Both the position numbers and the translations under genes were made by a program. DNA of 64,000 nt. It comes from Corynebacterium comes (lineage in GTDB: Bacteria; Actinomycetota; Actinomycetes; Mycobacteriales; Mycobacteriaceae). Numbering within the stretch: the stretch's first letter is position 1; every line of letters begins with the position of its first letter. This document shows, in pieces, positions 20,046 to 28,672 of the stretch. The notes beneath the pieces were generated by a model. The model had not been told where the DNA came from and did no database searches. It saw nothing but the letters and a program-made list of their open reading frames with translations. Where the stretch lies: assembly GCF_009734405.1 (NCBI RefSeq), contig NZ_CP046453.1, positions 1,488,001-1,552,000 on the forward strand, written 5' to 3'.

Positions 20046-21275
20046 CTAACGGTTCGGCGGCGCAGGTTCCGCGACCCGGTCGGCGATCCCCTGGCTGAAC
20101 GCCGCAATGACCCCGTAGGACGGATCGGTGCCGCGGGCGGCATAGCGGGCGAGGGCCTCGAAGGTCTCGAAGAGATCCCGGCGCACCATGATCTCCTCCA
20201 CGGTGAACGGGCCGTGGGAGGCGGGGCGCAGCAGGTCGCTGACCCCCTCGATACGGCTCGGGTCGAGCTCGTCCTCCCCCTCATACAGCATCGACATCGC
20301 CGCGGACACCGAACCGAAGTGCAGCAGTGCCACGCTGGCCAGTGCCCATCCCAGCAGTGCGGCCATGATGCGGGAGTGCAGGTGGACCTCGTTGTTCACG
20401 TTCGGCCATATCCTGTTGACCTCATGTGTCCAGGCTTCGACGAACACGTCGGCCTCGTCATCGGAGATCGGGTGGCTGAACAGGAACTGCGGGAAGCCCG
20501 CGATGACGCATGCCAGGTCGAAGCTGACGTCACGGAAACCCGCCCACTCGTAGTCGAGGAAGTGGGTGCTCTCGGCGACGATGATGTTGTCCGGCGAAAG
20601 ATCAAAGGGGGTGAATGCCCGGTGACGGGCGCTGAGCAGACGGTTCCGCCCCTCAGCCGCGAACTCGCTGACCAGATCCGGGATCTCGATATCGGCCTTG
20701 CGCAGCAGGTCCTCCCCCACGTGGATGGACTGGAGCAGCGCGCTGTCGCGGAGCTCCTGGAGTTCCAGAGACCCGGGGTGGTTGCGCAGCATGCGCTTGA
20801 ACAGGGTATTGAAGTCCTGCTCCCGCTGTGCCGTGCCGGCGTGCATGCGCCCCAGGGCGCTGCCCAGGTTGCGGAGGATGGCCACCCGACGTTCCGGATC
20901 CTCCAGCTGCAGGAGATCGGCGAAGGTGTCACCGTCGCCGGAATCACTCAGCACCATGATCCGCTTCCCGACGTCATGCGCCAGCAGCACCGGTCCCGGG
21001 CGAACCTCCTCGCTGAGCGAGGTGGTGAACTGGTAGGAGACGATCTCACGGACGAGGGCGGCGTCATCGATCGGGTCGCCGGTCTCGGGGACGTACTTGA
21101 GGATGACGGAGCGCTGCTGCAGGAACGGCGACGGGGCAACACGTGCGCGGAGTACCACGGAGGTGCCGGAACCTCCGAGCTCCGCGACCTCGGTCAGCTC
21201 CTGCGTACCCCCGAACCGCTTCGAGAGCAGCTCCTCGGCGGTATCAACGATGTCGGCGTTCTTGAGCAGTGTCAT
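20046..21275 (-). CDS. Phosphotransferase-fold (APH-like) protein
   Basis: 409 residues with an aminoglycoside-phosphotransferase-like kinase fold. The N-lobe has SVILKYVP with the candidate ATP-binding Lys, and the C-lobe has FDLSPDNIIV followed by FLDYEWAGFRDVSFDLACVIAGFP. The usual catalytic loop HGDxxxxN is altered to PFDLSPDN: the Asp and Asn remain but the preceding His is absent. The metal-binding DYEW motif is intact. No substrate can be assigned. It lies 9 bp upstream of rarA on the same strand. Confidence 0.65.
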   Translation of the reverse strand: MTLLKNADIVDTAEELLSKRFGGTQELTEVAELGGSGTSVVLRARVAPSPFLQQRSVILKYVPETGDPIDDAALVREIVSYQFTTSLSEEVRPGPVLLAHDVGKRIMVLSDSGDGDTFADLLQLEDPERRVAILRNLGSALGRMHAGTAQREQDFNTLFKRMLRNHPGSLELQELRDSALLQSIHVGEDLLRKADIEIPDLVSEFAAEGRNRLLSARHRAFTPFDLSPDNIIVAESTHFLDYEWAGFRDVSFDLACVIAGFPQFLFSHPISDDEADVFVEAWTHEVNRIWPNVNNEVHLHSRIMAALLGWALASVALLHFGSVSAAMSMLYEGEDELDPSRIEGVSDLLRPASHGPFTVEEIMVRRDLFETFEALARYAARGTDPSYGVIAAFSQGIADRVAEPAPPNR

Positions 21276-21294
21276 AGTGTCCGTCAGGCCTTGA

Positions 21295-23106
21295 CTAGTC
21301 GGCCTGTTCCCCCTTCTTCTCGGTCTTCTTCTCCGGCTTGGCGTCGATGCCGGCCTCCTTGCGCTGCTGCGCGGTGATCGGGGCCGGGGCCTCGGTCAAC
21401 GGGTCGACTCCGCCACCCGACTTCGGGAAGGCGATGACGTCACGGATGGAGTCGAAACCACCGAGCAGGGACACGATGCGGTCCCAACCGAAGGCGATGC
21501 CACCGTGCGGCGGGGCGCCGTAGGCGAAGGCGTCGAGCAGGAAGCCGAACTTCTCCTGCGCCTCCTCCCCGGAGATGCCCATGACCTTGAACACGCGCTC
21601 CTGAACGTCGCGCTGGTGGATACGGATGGAACCGCCACCGATCTCGTTGCCGTTGCAGACGATGTCGTAGGCGTAGGCGTTGGCCTCAGCCGGGTTCTGG
21701 TCGAAAGTCTCGAGGAACTCCGGCTTCGGGGAGGTGAAGGCGTGGTGGACGGCGGTCCAGGCGGAGCTGCCCAGAGCCACGTCACCGGAGGCGGTGGCGT
21801 CGGCGGCGGGCTCGAACATCGGGGCATCGACGACCCAGGTGAAGGCCCAGTCGCCCTCCTTGATCAGACCGAGCTTGTCGGCGATCTCACCGCGCGCGGC
21901 ACCCAGCAGGGCCCGCGAGGACCTGGTGTCACCGGCGGCGAAGAAGATGCAGTCGCCCGGCTCGGCGCCGACGTGCTCGGCGATGGTCGCGCGCTCGGCC
22001 TCGGTGATGTTCTTGGCCACCGGGCCACCCAGCTCGCTGTCCTCGCCGACGAGGATGTAGGCCAGGCCCCTGGCGCCACGCTGCTTGGCCCACTCCTGCC
22101 AGGCGTCGAGCTGACGACGCGGCTGCGAAGCGCCACCCGCCATCACGACTGCGCCGACGTATTCGTTCTGGAACACCCGGAAGCCGGTGTCCTTGAAGAA
22201 CTCCGTGCATTCGGTGATCTCGATGTCGAAACGCAGGTCCGGCTTGTCGGAGCCGAAGCGGCGCATGGACTCCGCGTAGGTGATGCGCGGGATCGGGGTG
22301 GTGATCTCGTGGCCGATCAGCTTCCACAGCTCGACCAGGATCTCCTCGGCCAGGGCAATCACGTCGTCCTGGTCGACGAAGCTCATCTCCACGTCCAGCT
22401 GGGTGAACTCCGGCTGGCGGTCCGCACGGAAGTCCTCATCCCGGTAGCAGCGGGCGATCTGGTAGTAACGCTCCATGCCCGCCACCATGAGCAGCTGCTT
22501 GAACAGCTGCGGGGACTGCGGCAGGGCGTAGAAGGAACCCGGCTTCAGACGCGCAGGCACCAGGAAGTCGCGGGCGCCCTCCGGGGTGGAGCGGGTCAGG
22601 GTCGGGGTCTCGATCTCGGTGAAGTCCTGCTTGTCCAGCACGCGGCGGGCCGCCTGGTTCGCCCTGGAACGCAGACGCAGCGCCTCCGACTGGCGGTCTC
22701 GGCGAAGGTCCAGGTAGCGGTACTTCAGGCGAATCTCCTCGCCCACCTCGCCGCCGCCCTGGGCGGTGTCGCCGATCTGGAAGGGAAGCGCGGCGGAGGT
22801 GTTGAGGACCTTCAGCTCGCTGACGTTGACCTCGATGTCACCGGACGCCAGGTTCGGGTTCTCCGAGCCTTCCGGGCGAGCCTCCACCACACCGGTGATC
22901 TGGACGCAGTACTCCGAGCGCAGGTCATGTGCACGCTCGGCGACGTCGGATTCACGGAACACGACCTGGGCCAGGCCCGAACGGTCACGCAGATCGATGA
23001 AGATGACGCCGCCGTGATCACGACGACGGGCCACCCAGCCCGTCAGCGTCACAATTTGGCCAGCGGTTTCTTTGCGGAGGTCACCCGCGAGGTGAGTGCG
23101 CAGCAC
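21295..23106 (-). CDS. aspS: Aspartyl-tRNA synthetase
   Basis: 603 residues, the long bacterial-type class II enzyme: an OB-fold anticodon domain ([24 protein letters not shown] near 21-44), the catalytic core with [18 protein letters not shown], the inserted GAD domain, and motif 3 [14 protein letters not shown] near 555. The Lys-rich C-terminal tail (EKKTEKKGE) is typical of corynebacteria. A divergent metallopeptidase begins 137 bp upstream. Whether it also charges tRNA-Asn cannot be told here. Confidence 0.97.
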   Translation of the reverse strand: MLRTHLAGDLRKETAGQIVTLTGWVARRRDHGGVIFIDLRDRSGLAQVVFRESDVAERAHDLRSEYCVQITGVVEARPEGSENPNLASGDIEVNVSELKVLNTSAALPFQIGDTAQGGGEVGEEIRLKYRYLDLRRDRQSEALRLRSRANQAARRVLDKQDFTEIETPTLTRSTPEGARDFLVPARLKPGSFYALPQSPQLFKQLLMVAGMERYYQIARCYRDEDFRADRQPEFTQLDVEMSFVDQDDVIALAEEILVELWKLIGHEITTPIPRITYAESMRRFGSDKPDLRFDIEITECTEFFKDTGFRVFQNEYVGAVVMAGGASQPRRQLDAWQEWAKQRGARGLAYILVGEDSELGGPVAKNITEAERATIAEHVGAEPGDCIFFAAGDTRSSRALLGAARGEIADKLGLIKEGDWAFTWVVDAPMFEPAADATASGDVALGSSAWTAVHHAFTSPKPEFLETFDQNPAEANAYAYDIVCNGNEIGGGSIRIHQRDVQERVFKVMGISGEEAQEKFGFLLDAFAYGAPPHGGIAFGWDRIVSLLGGFDSIRDVIAFPKSGGGVDPLTEAPAPITAQQRKEAGIDAKPEKKTEKKGEQAD

Positions 23107-23243
23107 GTTCGTTCTACGTCCTTCCAGGGTCGGTCACAGGGTCAACTGAGGACAGTCTCGTTCTCCGGAGGGAGTCTACCCCCCTGGAAAACTGACCGTC
23201 CCACTCCCCCGTCCGCATGTGTGATCTATGGCATGATCAGACC

Positions 23244-24128
23244 ATGACATTCCGTAAAGACGCTGATATCAGCGGCCGCCGGAAAGCCACCACCGGCGGA
23301 CGTGGCGGCAGGATTGCGGCGGGCGGCGGCCTGGGCTCGTTGCTGCTGGTGGGGCTGTTTCTCCTCATGGGCGGCAACCCCGGAGACATCGGCCAGGTCC
23401 TCGGGGGCGGCGACCAGGGCCAGCTCCCCGGCGGGCAGACCAGCAGCCTCGAGCACTGCCAGACGGCGGAGGACGGCAACACCCACGCCGACTGCCGGGT
23501 CGATTACACCGCCGGTGCGGTCGACCGGATGTGGGAGACAATGCTGCCCGAACAGGCCGGAATCGACTACGTCGCCCCGGGCCGCGTCGTCTTCCAGGAC
23601 GCCACCCAGTCCGGCTGCGGAGCCGCCACCGCGGCCACCGGCCCGTTCTACTGCCCCGCCGACCAGTCGGCGTACTTCGACGTCTCCTTCTTCGACCAGC
23701 TCGACCGCCTCGGCGGCACGAACTCCCCGCTGGCGCAGATGTACATCGTCGCCCACGAGTTCGGCCATCACGTCCAGCAGCTCGAGGGAACCCTGTCCCT
23801 GTCGAACTACAACGACCCGGGCGCGGAGTCCAACGCGGTGAAGATCGAGCTGCAGGCCGACTGTTACGCCGGTATCTGGGTCTCCCACGCCGACAAGGGT
23901 GAGGGCGCCTGGCTCGAGCCGGTCACCCGCGAGCAGGTCACCTCCGCCATCGACACCGCCCGCGCGGTCGGCGACGACAACATCCAGCAGCGCTCCGGTG
24001 GCGATGTCCGCCCCGACCTGTGGACCCACGGTTCCTCTGAGCAGCGCCAGAACGCCTTCATCACCGGCTACAACGAGGGCACCATGGCCGCCTGCGACAC
24101 CCTCGAGCGCGGGGTGTACCGCAGCTAG
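23244..24128 (+). CDS. YpfJ-type neutral zinc metallopeptidase, membrane anchored
   Basis: 294 residues. A basic, Gly-rich N-terminus precedes one transmembrane helix (about 30-47), then a Gly/Gln-rich linker and the YpfJ peptidase domain. The zinc site HEFGHH is near 171-176, and ELQADCYAGIW supplies the third ligand. Four Cys residues in the outer domain could form disulphides. Start MTFRKDADISGRR at 23244 is preferred over GTG 23217. The TAG overlaps the TAG of a decayed IS481-type transposase on the other strand. A Gly-rich homologue lies near aspS in mycobacteria too (synteny from memory). Confidence 0.88.
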   Translation: MTFRKDADISGRRKATTGGRGGRIAAGGGLGSLLLVGLFLLMGGNPGDIGQVLGGGDQGQLPGGQTSSLEHCQTAEDGNTHADCRVDYTAGAVDRMWETMLPEQAGIDYVAPGRVVFQDATQSGCGAATAATGPFYCPADQSAYFDVSFFDQLDRLGGTNSPLAQMYIVAHEFGHHVQQLEGTLSLSNYNDPGAESNAVKIELQADCYAGIWVSHADKGEGAWLEPVTREQVTSAIDTARAVGDDNIQQRSGGDVRPDLWTHGSSEQRQNAFITGYNEGTMAACDTLERGVYRS

Positions 24129-24475
24129 TTGTACTCGGTCAGCAGGTGTCAACCACCTGCTGACCGGGGGCCGGCCTCCCGGCGAACTGTGGGGCCGGTG
24201 GTTGCTGCAGAAGTCCGACCACTGATCCAGCGCCTCGGTACGGTGTGATTTCTCTCCTACGGTCGACGGTGGGCCCATCCCTCCTGCAGGGTGCGGTTGA
24301 ACCGCTCGACTGTGCCGTTCTGCCACGGACGCCTCGGGCTGATCAACCCCTGCCCGGCCCCAACCGGGCAAGCTGGGCCTGGAAATCCCCCACGGGTCAG
24401 CCCATTCCCATCAGGCGGTACCTCGGCGCAGGCCAGTCGGGAATGTGTCAGGACCCGGGTTGTGTGGAGGGTCAT
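24125..24475 (-). pseudogene. Decayed IS481-type transposase, C-terminal remnant
   Basis: The minus strand encodes fragments of a DDE transposase in different frames. The first reads ISPRRPWQNGTVERFNRTL and QEGWAHR, the second HRTEALDQWSDF with NHRPHSSPGGRPPVSR, and the last LLTEYN followed by TAG at 24127-24125. These match in order the conserved end of IS481 transposases (PxRPxxNGKVERFNRTL, NHHRPH, LGGxPP, NLLTEYS). At least two frameshifts and loss of the N-terminal half make it inactive. It abuts the metallopeptidase stop codon. Confidence 0.8.
24136..24166. terminator. Perfect 13-bp hairpin after the metallopeptidase gene
   Basis: Arms CGGTCAGCAGGTG (24136-24148) and its exact complement (24154-24166) enclose a 5-nt loop. 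It follows the metallopeptidase stop by 7 bp and could end that transcript, though no T-run follows. It also lies at the end of the IS481 remnant, so part of it may derive from the element's terminal repeat. Confidence 0.5.
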
Positions 24476-24533
24476 TTTCTGTTGATCAGACCGCTTCGGC
24501 CTGTAGCCCGCTGTGCAGCAGCACGCGCGGCAC

Positions 24534-25025
24534 TCACTCCGCGCGTGGCACCCGGATCAGGTCACCGGGGTGGATCAGGTTGGGGTTGGTGATCGAGGGG
24601 TCCGCCGCTATCAGCCGGTGGTAGAGGCTGCCGTTACCGTAGTGCTGCTGCGCGATCTTCCACAAGGTCTCACCGCTTTTCACCACGTGTTCGAGGTAGG
24701 TGGTGTAGCCGGGCACGATCCGCGCCCCCAGGATGACCGGGACCACGACGCGGTCGCGGGGCGAGCCGTCCTTGGGTGAGGTGTGGAAGACCTCCACATA
24801 AGCCACGACATGGGTGAAGGCGGCGCCGGAGACATCCGCCGCTGTCTGGAACTGACCGTGACCGCCCGCGCCGTCGCCGGCCATGAAGTAACCGGTGACT
24901 TCGTCGTGTCCCTCCGTAATGACGTAGTTGTAGGCTGCCTCAAAAGCACCGCCCGCCACACCGGCGATCTGGATGGTATTGCCGACGATGTCGTAGGGCT
25001 GCGGCTGCTGGAGATGAATGCTCAT
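24534..25025 (-). CDS. Gmad2 immunoglobulin-like plus LysM domain protein
   Basis: 163 residues. An N-terminal Gmad2-type Ig-like domain (IHLQQPQPYDIVGNTIQIAG, about 1-105) is followed by one LysM module (HVVKSGETLWKIAQQHYG through NLIHPGDLIRVP, about 112-160). LysM binds N-acetylglucosamine polymers such as peptidoglycan; Gmad2 domains are known from spore-germination and cell-wall proteins. No signal peptide is visible at this start, which has a GAGAGGAA ribosome site about 6 nt upstream. If exported it needs another route. It sits between the IS remnant and the nitroreductase gene. Confidence 0.8.
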   Translation of the reverse strand: MSIHLQQPQPYDIVGNTIQIAGVAGGAFEAAYNYVITEGHDEVTGYFMAGDGAGGHGQFQTAADVSGAAFTHVVAYVEVFHTSPKDGSPRDRVVVPVILGARIVPGYTTYLEHVVKSGETLWKIAQQHYGNGSLYHRLIAADPSITNPNLIHPGDLIRVPRAE

Positions 25026-25289
25026 GGTGGTTCCTCTCGAAGCACTGTGTGAAGCACTGTCTGGTCAAGGACGAGCCCGGTGCCGTGAAGCTCGTTGTCC
25101 GCGCCCCGCCTCCCTCAAGGCAACGGCGTGGGGCCATGAGCGGAAAGGCAAGTGAGACCACCATCACACAACGCCAGATACTGGTCAAGGCCCACGGGGT
25201 GGCGATCCCGGCCCCGTGACTGTGCCTGCGATGGCCGGTGTCCCGCACCCGGGACGGGGCCGGCACGCCTTCGATGGCGCAATGCACGA
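25026..25289. other. Intergenic region upstream of the Gmad2-LysM gene
   Basis: About 260 bp without a supported gene. It contains a 10-bp direct repeat GAAGCACTGT (two copies 2 bp apart, about 25038-25059) close to the LysM gene start. On the minus strand it has two copies of TTGACCAG, either of which could be a -35 element for that gene. No -10 box is convincing. No RNA gene was recognised. Confidence 0.3.
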
Positions 25290-25321
25290 CGGGCCCGCTC
25301 CCCGGGTAGGGAGCGGGCCCG
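25290..25321 (-). terminator. GC-rich hairpin after the nitroreductase gene
   Basis: Perfect 13-bp arms (CGGGCCCGCTCCC and its complement) with a 6-nt loop, 20 bp beyond the stop of the minus-strand nitroreductase gene. It lacks a T-run, as many actinobacterial terminators do. Confidence 0.65.
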
Positions 25322-25341
25322 ATGTTTCAGGGAATCAGTTG

Positions 25342-25956
25342 TCAGAGGGTCTGGACGACCTCATCGAAGGCGAGGCGCGGCAGGCGGTCGAAGTGTGCGT
25401 TCTCGCCCGGCTTGCCCATGTTGATGGCGACCATCACGCGGTGACGGCCGTCCGGGAAGAACTCCTTGGACACTGCCTCGGCGTCGAAACCGGTCATGGG
25501 GCCGGCAGCGAGACCGGCGGCACGGATACCGATGATCGCGTAGCCGATCTGCAGGCCGGTGTTCAGCTCGGCCATGCCGGTACGTCCCTCTTCGTCGCCG
25601 GCGAACATGTCACGGGCGCCCTCGAAGTGCGGGAAGACCTTGGGGAGCTCATCGTGGAAGTCGACGTCGGCAGCGAGGAGGACGGTGGCCGGGGCACCCT
25701 CCGTCTTGGCGCGGTTGCCTTCGGCCATGTGCGGCAGAAGACGGGCCTTGGCCTCCGAGGAGCGGACGACGATGACGCGCAGCGGCTGGGTGTTCATCGC
25801 GGTCGGGGCCCACTTGACGAGGTCGAAGATTGCGTTGATCTGCTCGTCGGTCACCGGCTCATCAGTGAAGGTGTTGGCGGTGCGGGCCTCGCGGAACAGG
25901 ATGTCCTGTGCTTCCGAGTCAATGACCAGCGGGTTTTTGCTATCAGTATCAGTCAT
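25342..25956 (-). CDS. Nitroreductase-family malonic semialdehyde reductase-like protein
   Basis: 204 residues of the RutE/HadB branch of the FMN nitroreductase fold. Recognisable are FREARTANTFTDEPVTDEQI, DLVKWAPTAMNTQPLRVIVVRS with the FMN-binding Asn-Thr-Gln, and IGIRAAGLAAGPMTGFD. In E. coli RutE reduces malonic semialdehyde from uracil breakdown; no rut genes are near, so the substrate here is open. The ATG at 25956 (MTDTDSKN) is preferred; an ATG 27 nt upstream is possible. A strong hairpin follows the gene. Confidence 0.8.
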   Translation of the reverse strand: MTDTDSKNPLVIDSEAQDILFREARTANTFTDEPVTDEQINAIFDLVKWAPTAMNTQPLRVIVVRSSEAKARLLPHMAEGNRAKTEGAPATVLLAADVDFHDELPKVFPHFEGARDMFAGDEEGRTGMAELNTGLQIGYAIIGIRAAGLAAGPMTGFDAEAVSKEFFPDGRHRVMVAINMGKPGENAHFDRLPRLAFDEVVQTL

Positions 25957-26011
25957 ATTAAGTAGAACTGTCGGACTGGTCACTTCATTCCCCTCTTTCC
26001 CGTGACCTCAC

Positions 26012-28651
26012 TCACACCGCGTAGCCGAGCCGTTCCCGCTCCGCGGCGATGATCGCCTCCGCGATCTGCCCCTCGGTGACGTCGACCGCGTCGTGCACCC
26101 GGGCGGACTCACTGGGCCGGGCGTAGGCGTCGAAGAGCCGGGTCTTGCCCGCGAGCATGTCGAGCATGCGCTCATCGACGGTGTCGTCACCGATGAGCCG
26201 GTGGACCATGACGTTGGAGGTCTGCCCCATCCGGTGGGCGCGGGCGATGGCCTGGGCCTCGATGGACGGCTTCAGCTGGGGTTCCACCAGGATCACCACG
26301 GAAGCCGACTGGATGTTCAGGCCGGTCCCCCCGGCGGTGATCTGGGCGAGCAGGACGGATCCGGCGGGGGCGGAACCGAGGGTGTCGATAAGCGACTGGC
26401 GGACGGCCGGAGGTACGGCGCCGGACAGCCGTCCCACGACCCGGGCACCCAGGTCTGCCTCGAGCACGTCGAGGACGTCGAGAAAATAGGTGAAGATGAG
26501 CACGCGACGCCCGGCCTCCTCTGCGTCCCCGATGATCTCCCGGATGCGTTCGAGCTTGGCGGGAACTGCGTCCGGGGTGGTCATGGCGGCACGTCGCATG
26601 GCCATGAAGCTGCCCGCCCGGACGGTGGCGGCGTAGTGGGACTCGTCGGCCGGGGTGAGGTCGATCCAGTCGAGCTGTTCGAGCTTCTCGGGGAGTTCGT
26701 CCAGCACATCGGCCTGGTTGCGGCGCAGGTAGGCCGGGGCGATGCGCACCCGGAAGTCGGCGGCCGACATGCTCGACATGCCGTTGGTGATCAGCTGGGG
26801 AGCCACGAAGCCGACCAGTGTGGCGAACTCAGCCACGCGGTTCTCCAGCGGGGTGCCTGTGAGCAGGAGGACGTGGGAGGCGGCGTCGATGAGCGCCCGG
26901 ACAGCGATGGTGCGCGCCGCGGAAGGGTTCTTGATCATGTGCGCCTCATCGACCACGAGGAGGTCGGGGGCGGGGACCCCGGTGGTGCGGGCCCCGTCGT
27001 AGGTGATGACGCAGATGCCGCCGGTGTCTGCCCAGGCCGCCACCGCCTCTTCCCGGTCGCCGCCGTGGGCGCGGTAGACGGGGAGGTCGGTGAAGCGGCG
27101 GGATTCGCGTTCCCAGTTGGTGACCACCGAGGCTGGACACACCACGAGGGTGCGGCGCTGCCCCTGCGCCGCCAGGTGTGCCGCCGCGGCCAGGGCCTGA
27201 ACGGTTTTGCCCAGTCCCATGTCATCGCCCAGGACGACCTTCTCCTGCACCAGGGCGAAACGGGCGCCGAAGGACTGGTAGCCGCGCAGATGCAGGTCCG
27301 TGAGGTGGGTCTGGTCCAGGCGCAGGGAGCGGATGCGGTCGAGGACGTCGGCGGTGAGGTCGTCGCCGCCCTCCACCTCCAGGTCGAGCAGGGTGGCCAG
27401 CAGCGCCTGGTAGTGCGCGGGGCGGGAGAGGTAGTCGTCCCAGGTCTGCTCCCCCACGCTGATGGAGCCGGCCGGTTCCAGGATCTCCCGGTGGGCGTCG
27501 GCCCACGCGATGTCGTCGGTGAACTGCGCCCACCGTGCCGTCTCCCCGGTGAGCGCGACATCCCAGAGGCCGGGGGCGGCCGGCACCCACTCCGAGCAGG
27601 CCAGGATCCGACGGCGTCGGGCACGCTGAATCTCGTCGAGGTCGTTGATCCGGTCGAAATGCGCCAGCACCCGGACGAGTCCGGTGGCCGCGGCGGTGGG
27701 TGTGTCCCCGATGCCGGTGGTGTGGGTGGCCACGGCCTCCCGTCGCAGGGTCTCGGCGGCGGCCCTGAGCCGGCGGGCGGTCTGCGGGCCGATGCCGTGC
27801 ACCTGGGTGAGCATGCCCGGGGGCGAGGCCAGCACGTCGGCCACGGTGTTCACCCCGATGGTGTCCAGGCCGGTGAAACGCAGTCTCTCACTGGTGGCGG
27901 TCCGTAGTGCATCGACGGGGAGCTGCCGCAGCAGGATCTGGGCGCGCTCGGCCGTCAACGCCGTGAGGAGCCGTTCTGCCCCGAGACGCAGGGCGGGTTC
28001 AGAGTTCGGGTCGTGCCGCAGCGCTCGGGCGCGGGCAAGGACCTCCGCCTGACGCGTCGCATCGTACTGCGTGAAGATCAGCCCCTGATGTTCGACTGCG
28101 TCCTCGAAGGCCCCACGGGCCGCCGCAATGAGGTGCTCAGGGGTGCCGTGGGAACCGGCCTGCAGGTGCACTCCCCTGGTCTGCAGCTGCGTGGCGGCAC
28201 CGGCCACCGACAGGTGGCCGCGCACGTCCCGGTCGAGTGCCTGGAAGTCCGGTGCCTCGAGTCGGGAACGGAGGTCGGTGGCGGACTGCCGGGCCGCCGC
28301 CAGGCCCGGGCCGCCGAAGAGCCGGCCGAAGAAACCCGGCGCGGCGTGCTGCGCCTTGGCCCGGAGCGTGCCGACGACCGCCGCGGTCGCCAGATAGCTG
28401 CGGATCCTCTCCCGGGATTCCGGCAGGCGGTCGAGCTCCGCGTGGGCGTAGAGCCGCTCCGGCCAGTGGACCGCGCCGGGCGGGATGAGCCAGCCGGCGG
28501 CGTCCGGGAGCGGGGCTACGCCATGGAGCGCGGGAGCGGGGCGGGCGGCGTCGAGAAGCGGGGACAGGGAATGTGCACGGTCGAGCACGCCGTCTGCCTC
28601 CCGGAGCAGACCTGCCAGCTCGTCGCGGGTGAACTCGGCCATGGGGGACAT
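26012..28651 (-). CDS. SNF2-family helicase with internal helix-hairpin-helix
   Basis: 879 residues. About 450 N-terminal residues are of unknown fold and rich in Ala and Arg, with a helix-hairpin-helix near 275-300 (LTQVHGIGPQTARRL). The SNF2 ATPase follows: Walker A DDMGLGKT near 475, VCPASVVTNWERE, DEAH near 569, LLTGTPLENR, and the second RecA lobe with ITAGGTGLNIQ and ARAHRMGQ near 805. Such proteins translocate along duplex DNA and remodel bound proteins or act in repair. The start MSPMAEFT at 28651 is chosen because the frame further upstream only runs antisense to the divergent gene. The first bases of the two divergent genes are 22 bp apart, so they share a control region. Confidence 0.85.
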   Translation of the reverse strand: MSPMAEFTRDELAGLLREADGVLDRAHSLSPLLDAARPAPALHGVAPLPDAAGWLIPPGAVHWPERLYAHAELDRLPESRERIRSYLATAAVVGTLRAKAQHAAPGFFGRLFGGPGLAAARQSATDLRSRLEAPDFQALDRDVRGHLSVAGAATQLQTRGVHLQAGSHGTPEHLIAAARGAFEDAVEHQGLIFTQYDATRQAEVLARARALRHDPNSEPALRLGAERLLTALTAERAQILLRQLPVDALRTATSERLRFTGLDTIGVNTVADVLASPPGMLTQVHGIGPQTARRLRAAAETLRREAVATHTTGIGDTPTAAATGLVRVLAHFDRINDLDEIQRARRRRILACSEWVPAAPGLWDVALTGETARWAQFTDDIAWADAHREILEPAGSISVGEQTWDDYLSRPAHYQALLATLLDLEVEGGDDLTADVLDRIRSLRLDQTHLTDLHLRGYQSFGARFALVQEKVVLGDDMGLGKTVQALAAAAHLAAQGQRRTLVVCPASVVTNWERESRRFTDLPVYRAHGGDREEAVAAWADTGGICVITYDGARTTGVPAPDLLVVDEAHMIKNPSAARTIAVRALIDAASHVLLLTGTPLENRVAEFATLVGFVAPQLITNGMSSMSAADFRVRIAPAYLRRNQADVLDELPEKLEQLDWIDLTPADESHYAATVRAGSFMAMRRAAMTTPDAVPAKLERIREIIGDAEEAGRRVLIFTYFLDVLDVLEADLGARVVGRLSGAVPPAVRQSLIDTLGSAPAGSVLLAQITAGGTGLNIQSASVVILVEPQLKPSIEAQAIARAHRMGQTSNVMVHRLIGDDTVDERMLDMLAGKTRLFDAYARPSESARVHDAVDVTEGQIAEAIIAAERERLGYAV

Positions 28652-28659
28652 TGTGTCAC

Positions 28660-28665
28660 TACCCT
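28660..28665 (+). promoter_or_regulatory. -10 box upstream of the HEPN-like/CBS gene
   Basis: TACCCT matches TANNNT and lies 7 nt before the GTG start at 28673. A GGAGG also precedes the GTG by 2 nt. The box lies in the 21-bp space between the divergent starts. Confidence 0.35.
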
Positions 28666-28672
28666 GGAGGGG

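Noticed and set aside
21505..23247. A 580-codon plus-strand frame opposite aspS
   Set aside because: Shadow of aspartyl-tRNA synthetase codons; composition is typical of an antisense frame.
25036..25060. 10-bp direct repeat GAAGCACTGT near the LysM gene
   Set aside because: Only two copies next to the start, without further symmetry. Noted in the intergenic entry but too weak to call an operator.
26093..27907. A 604-codon plus-strand frame opposite the SNF2 helicase gene
   Set aside because: Antisense to conserved helicase motifs, with Gly/Val/Asp-rich composition and no start signals.
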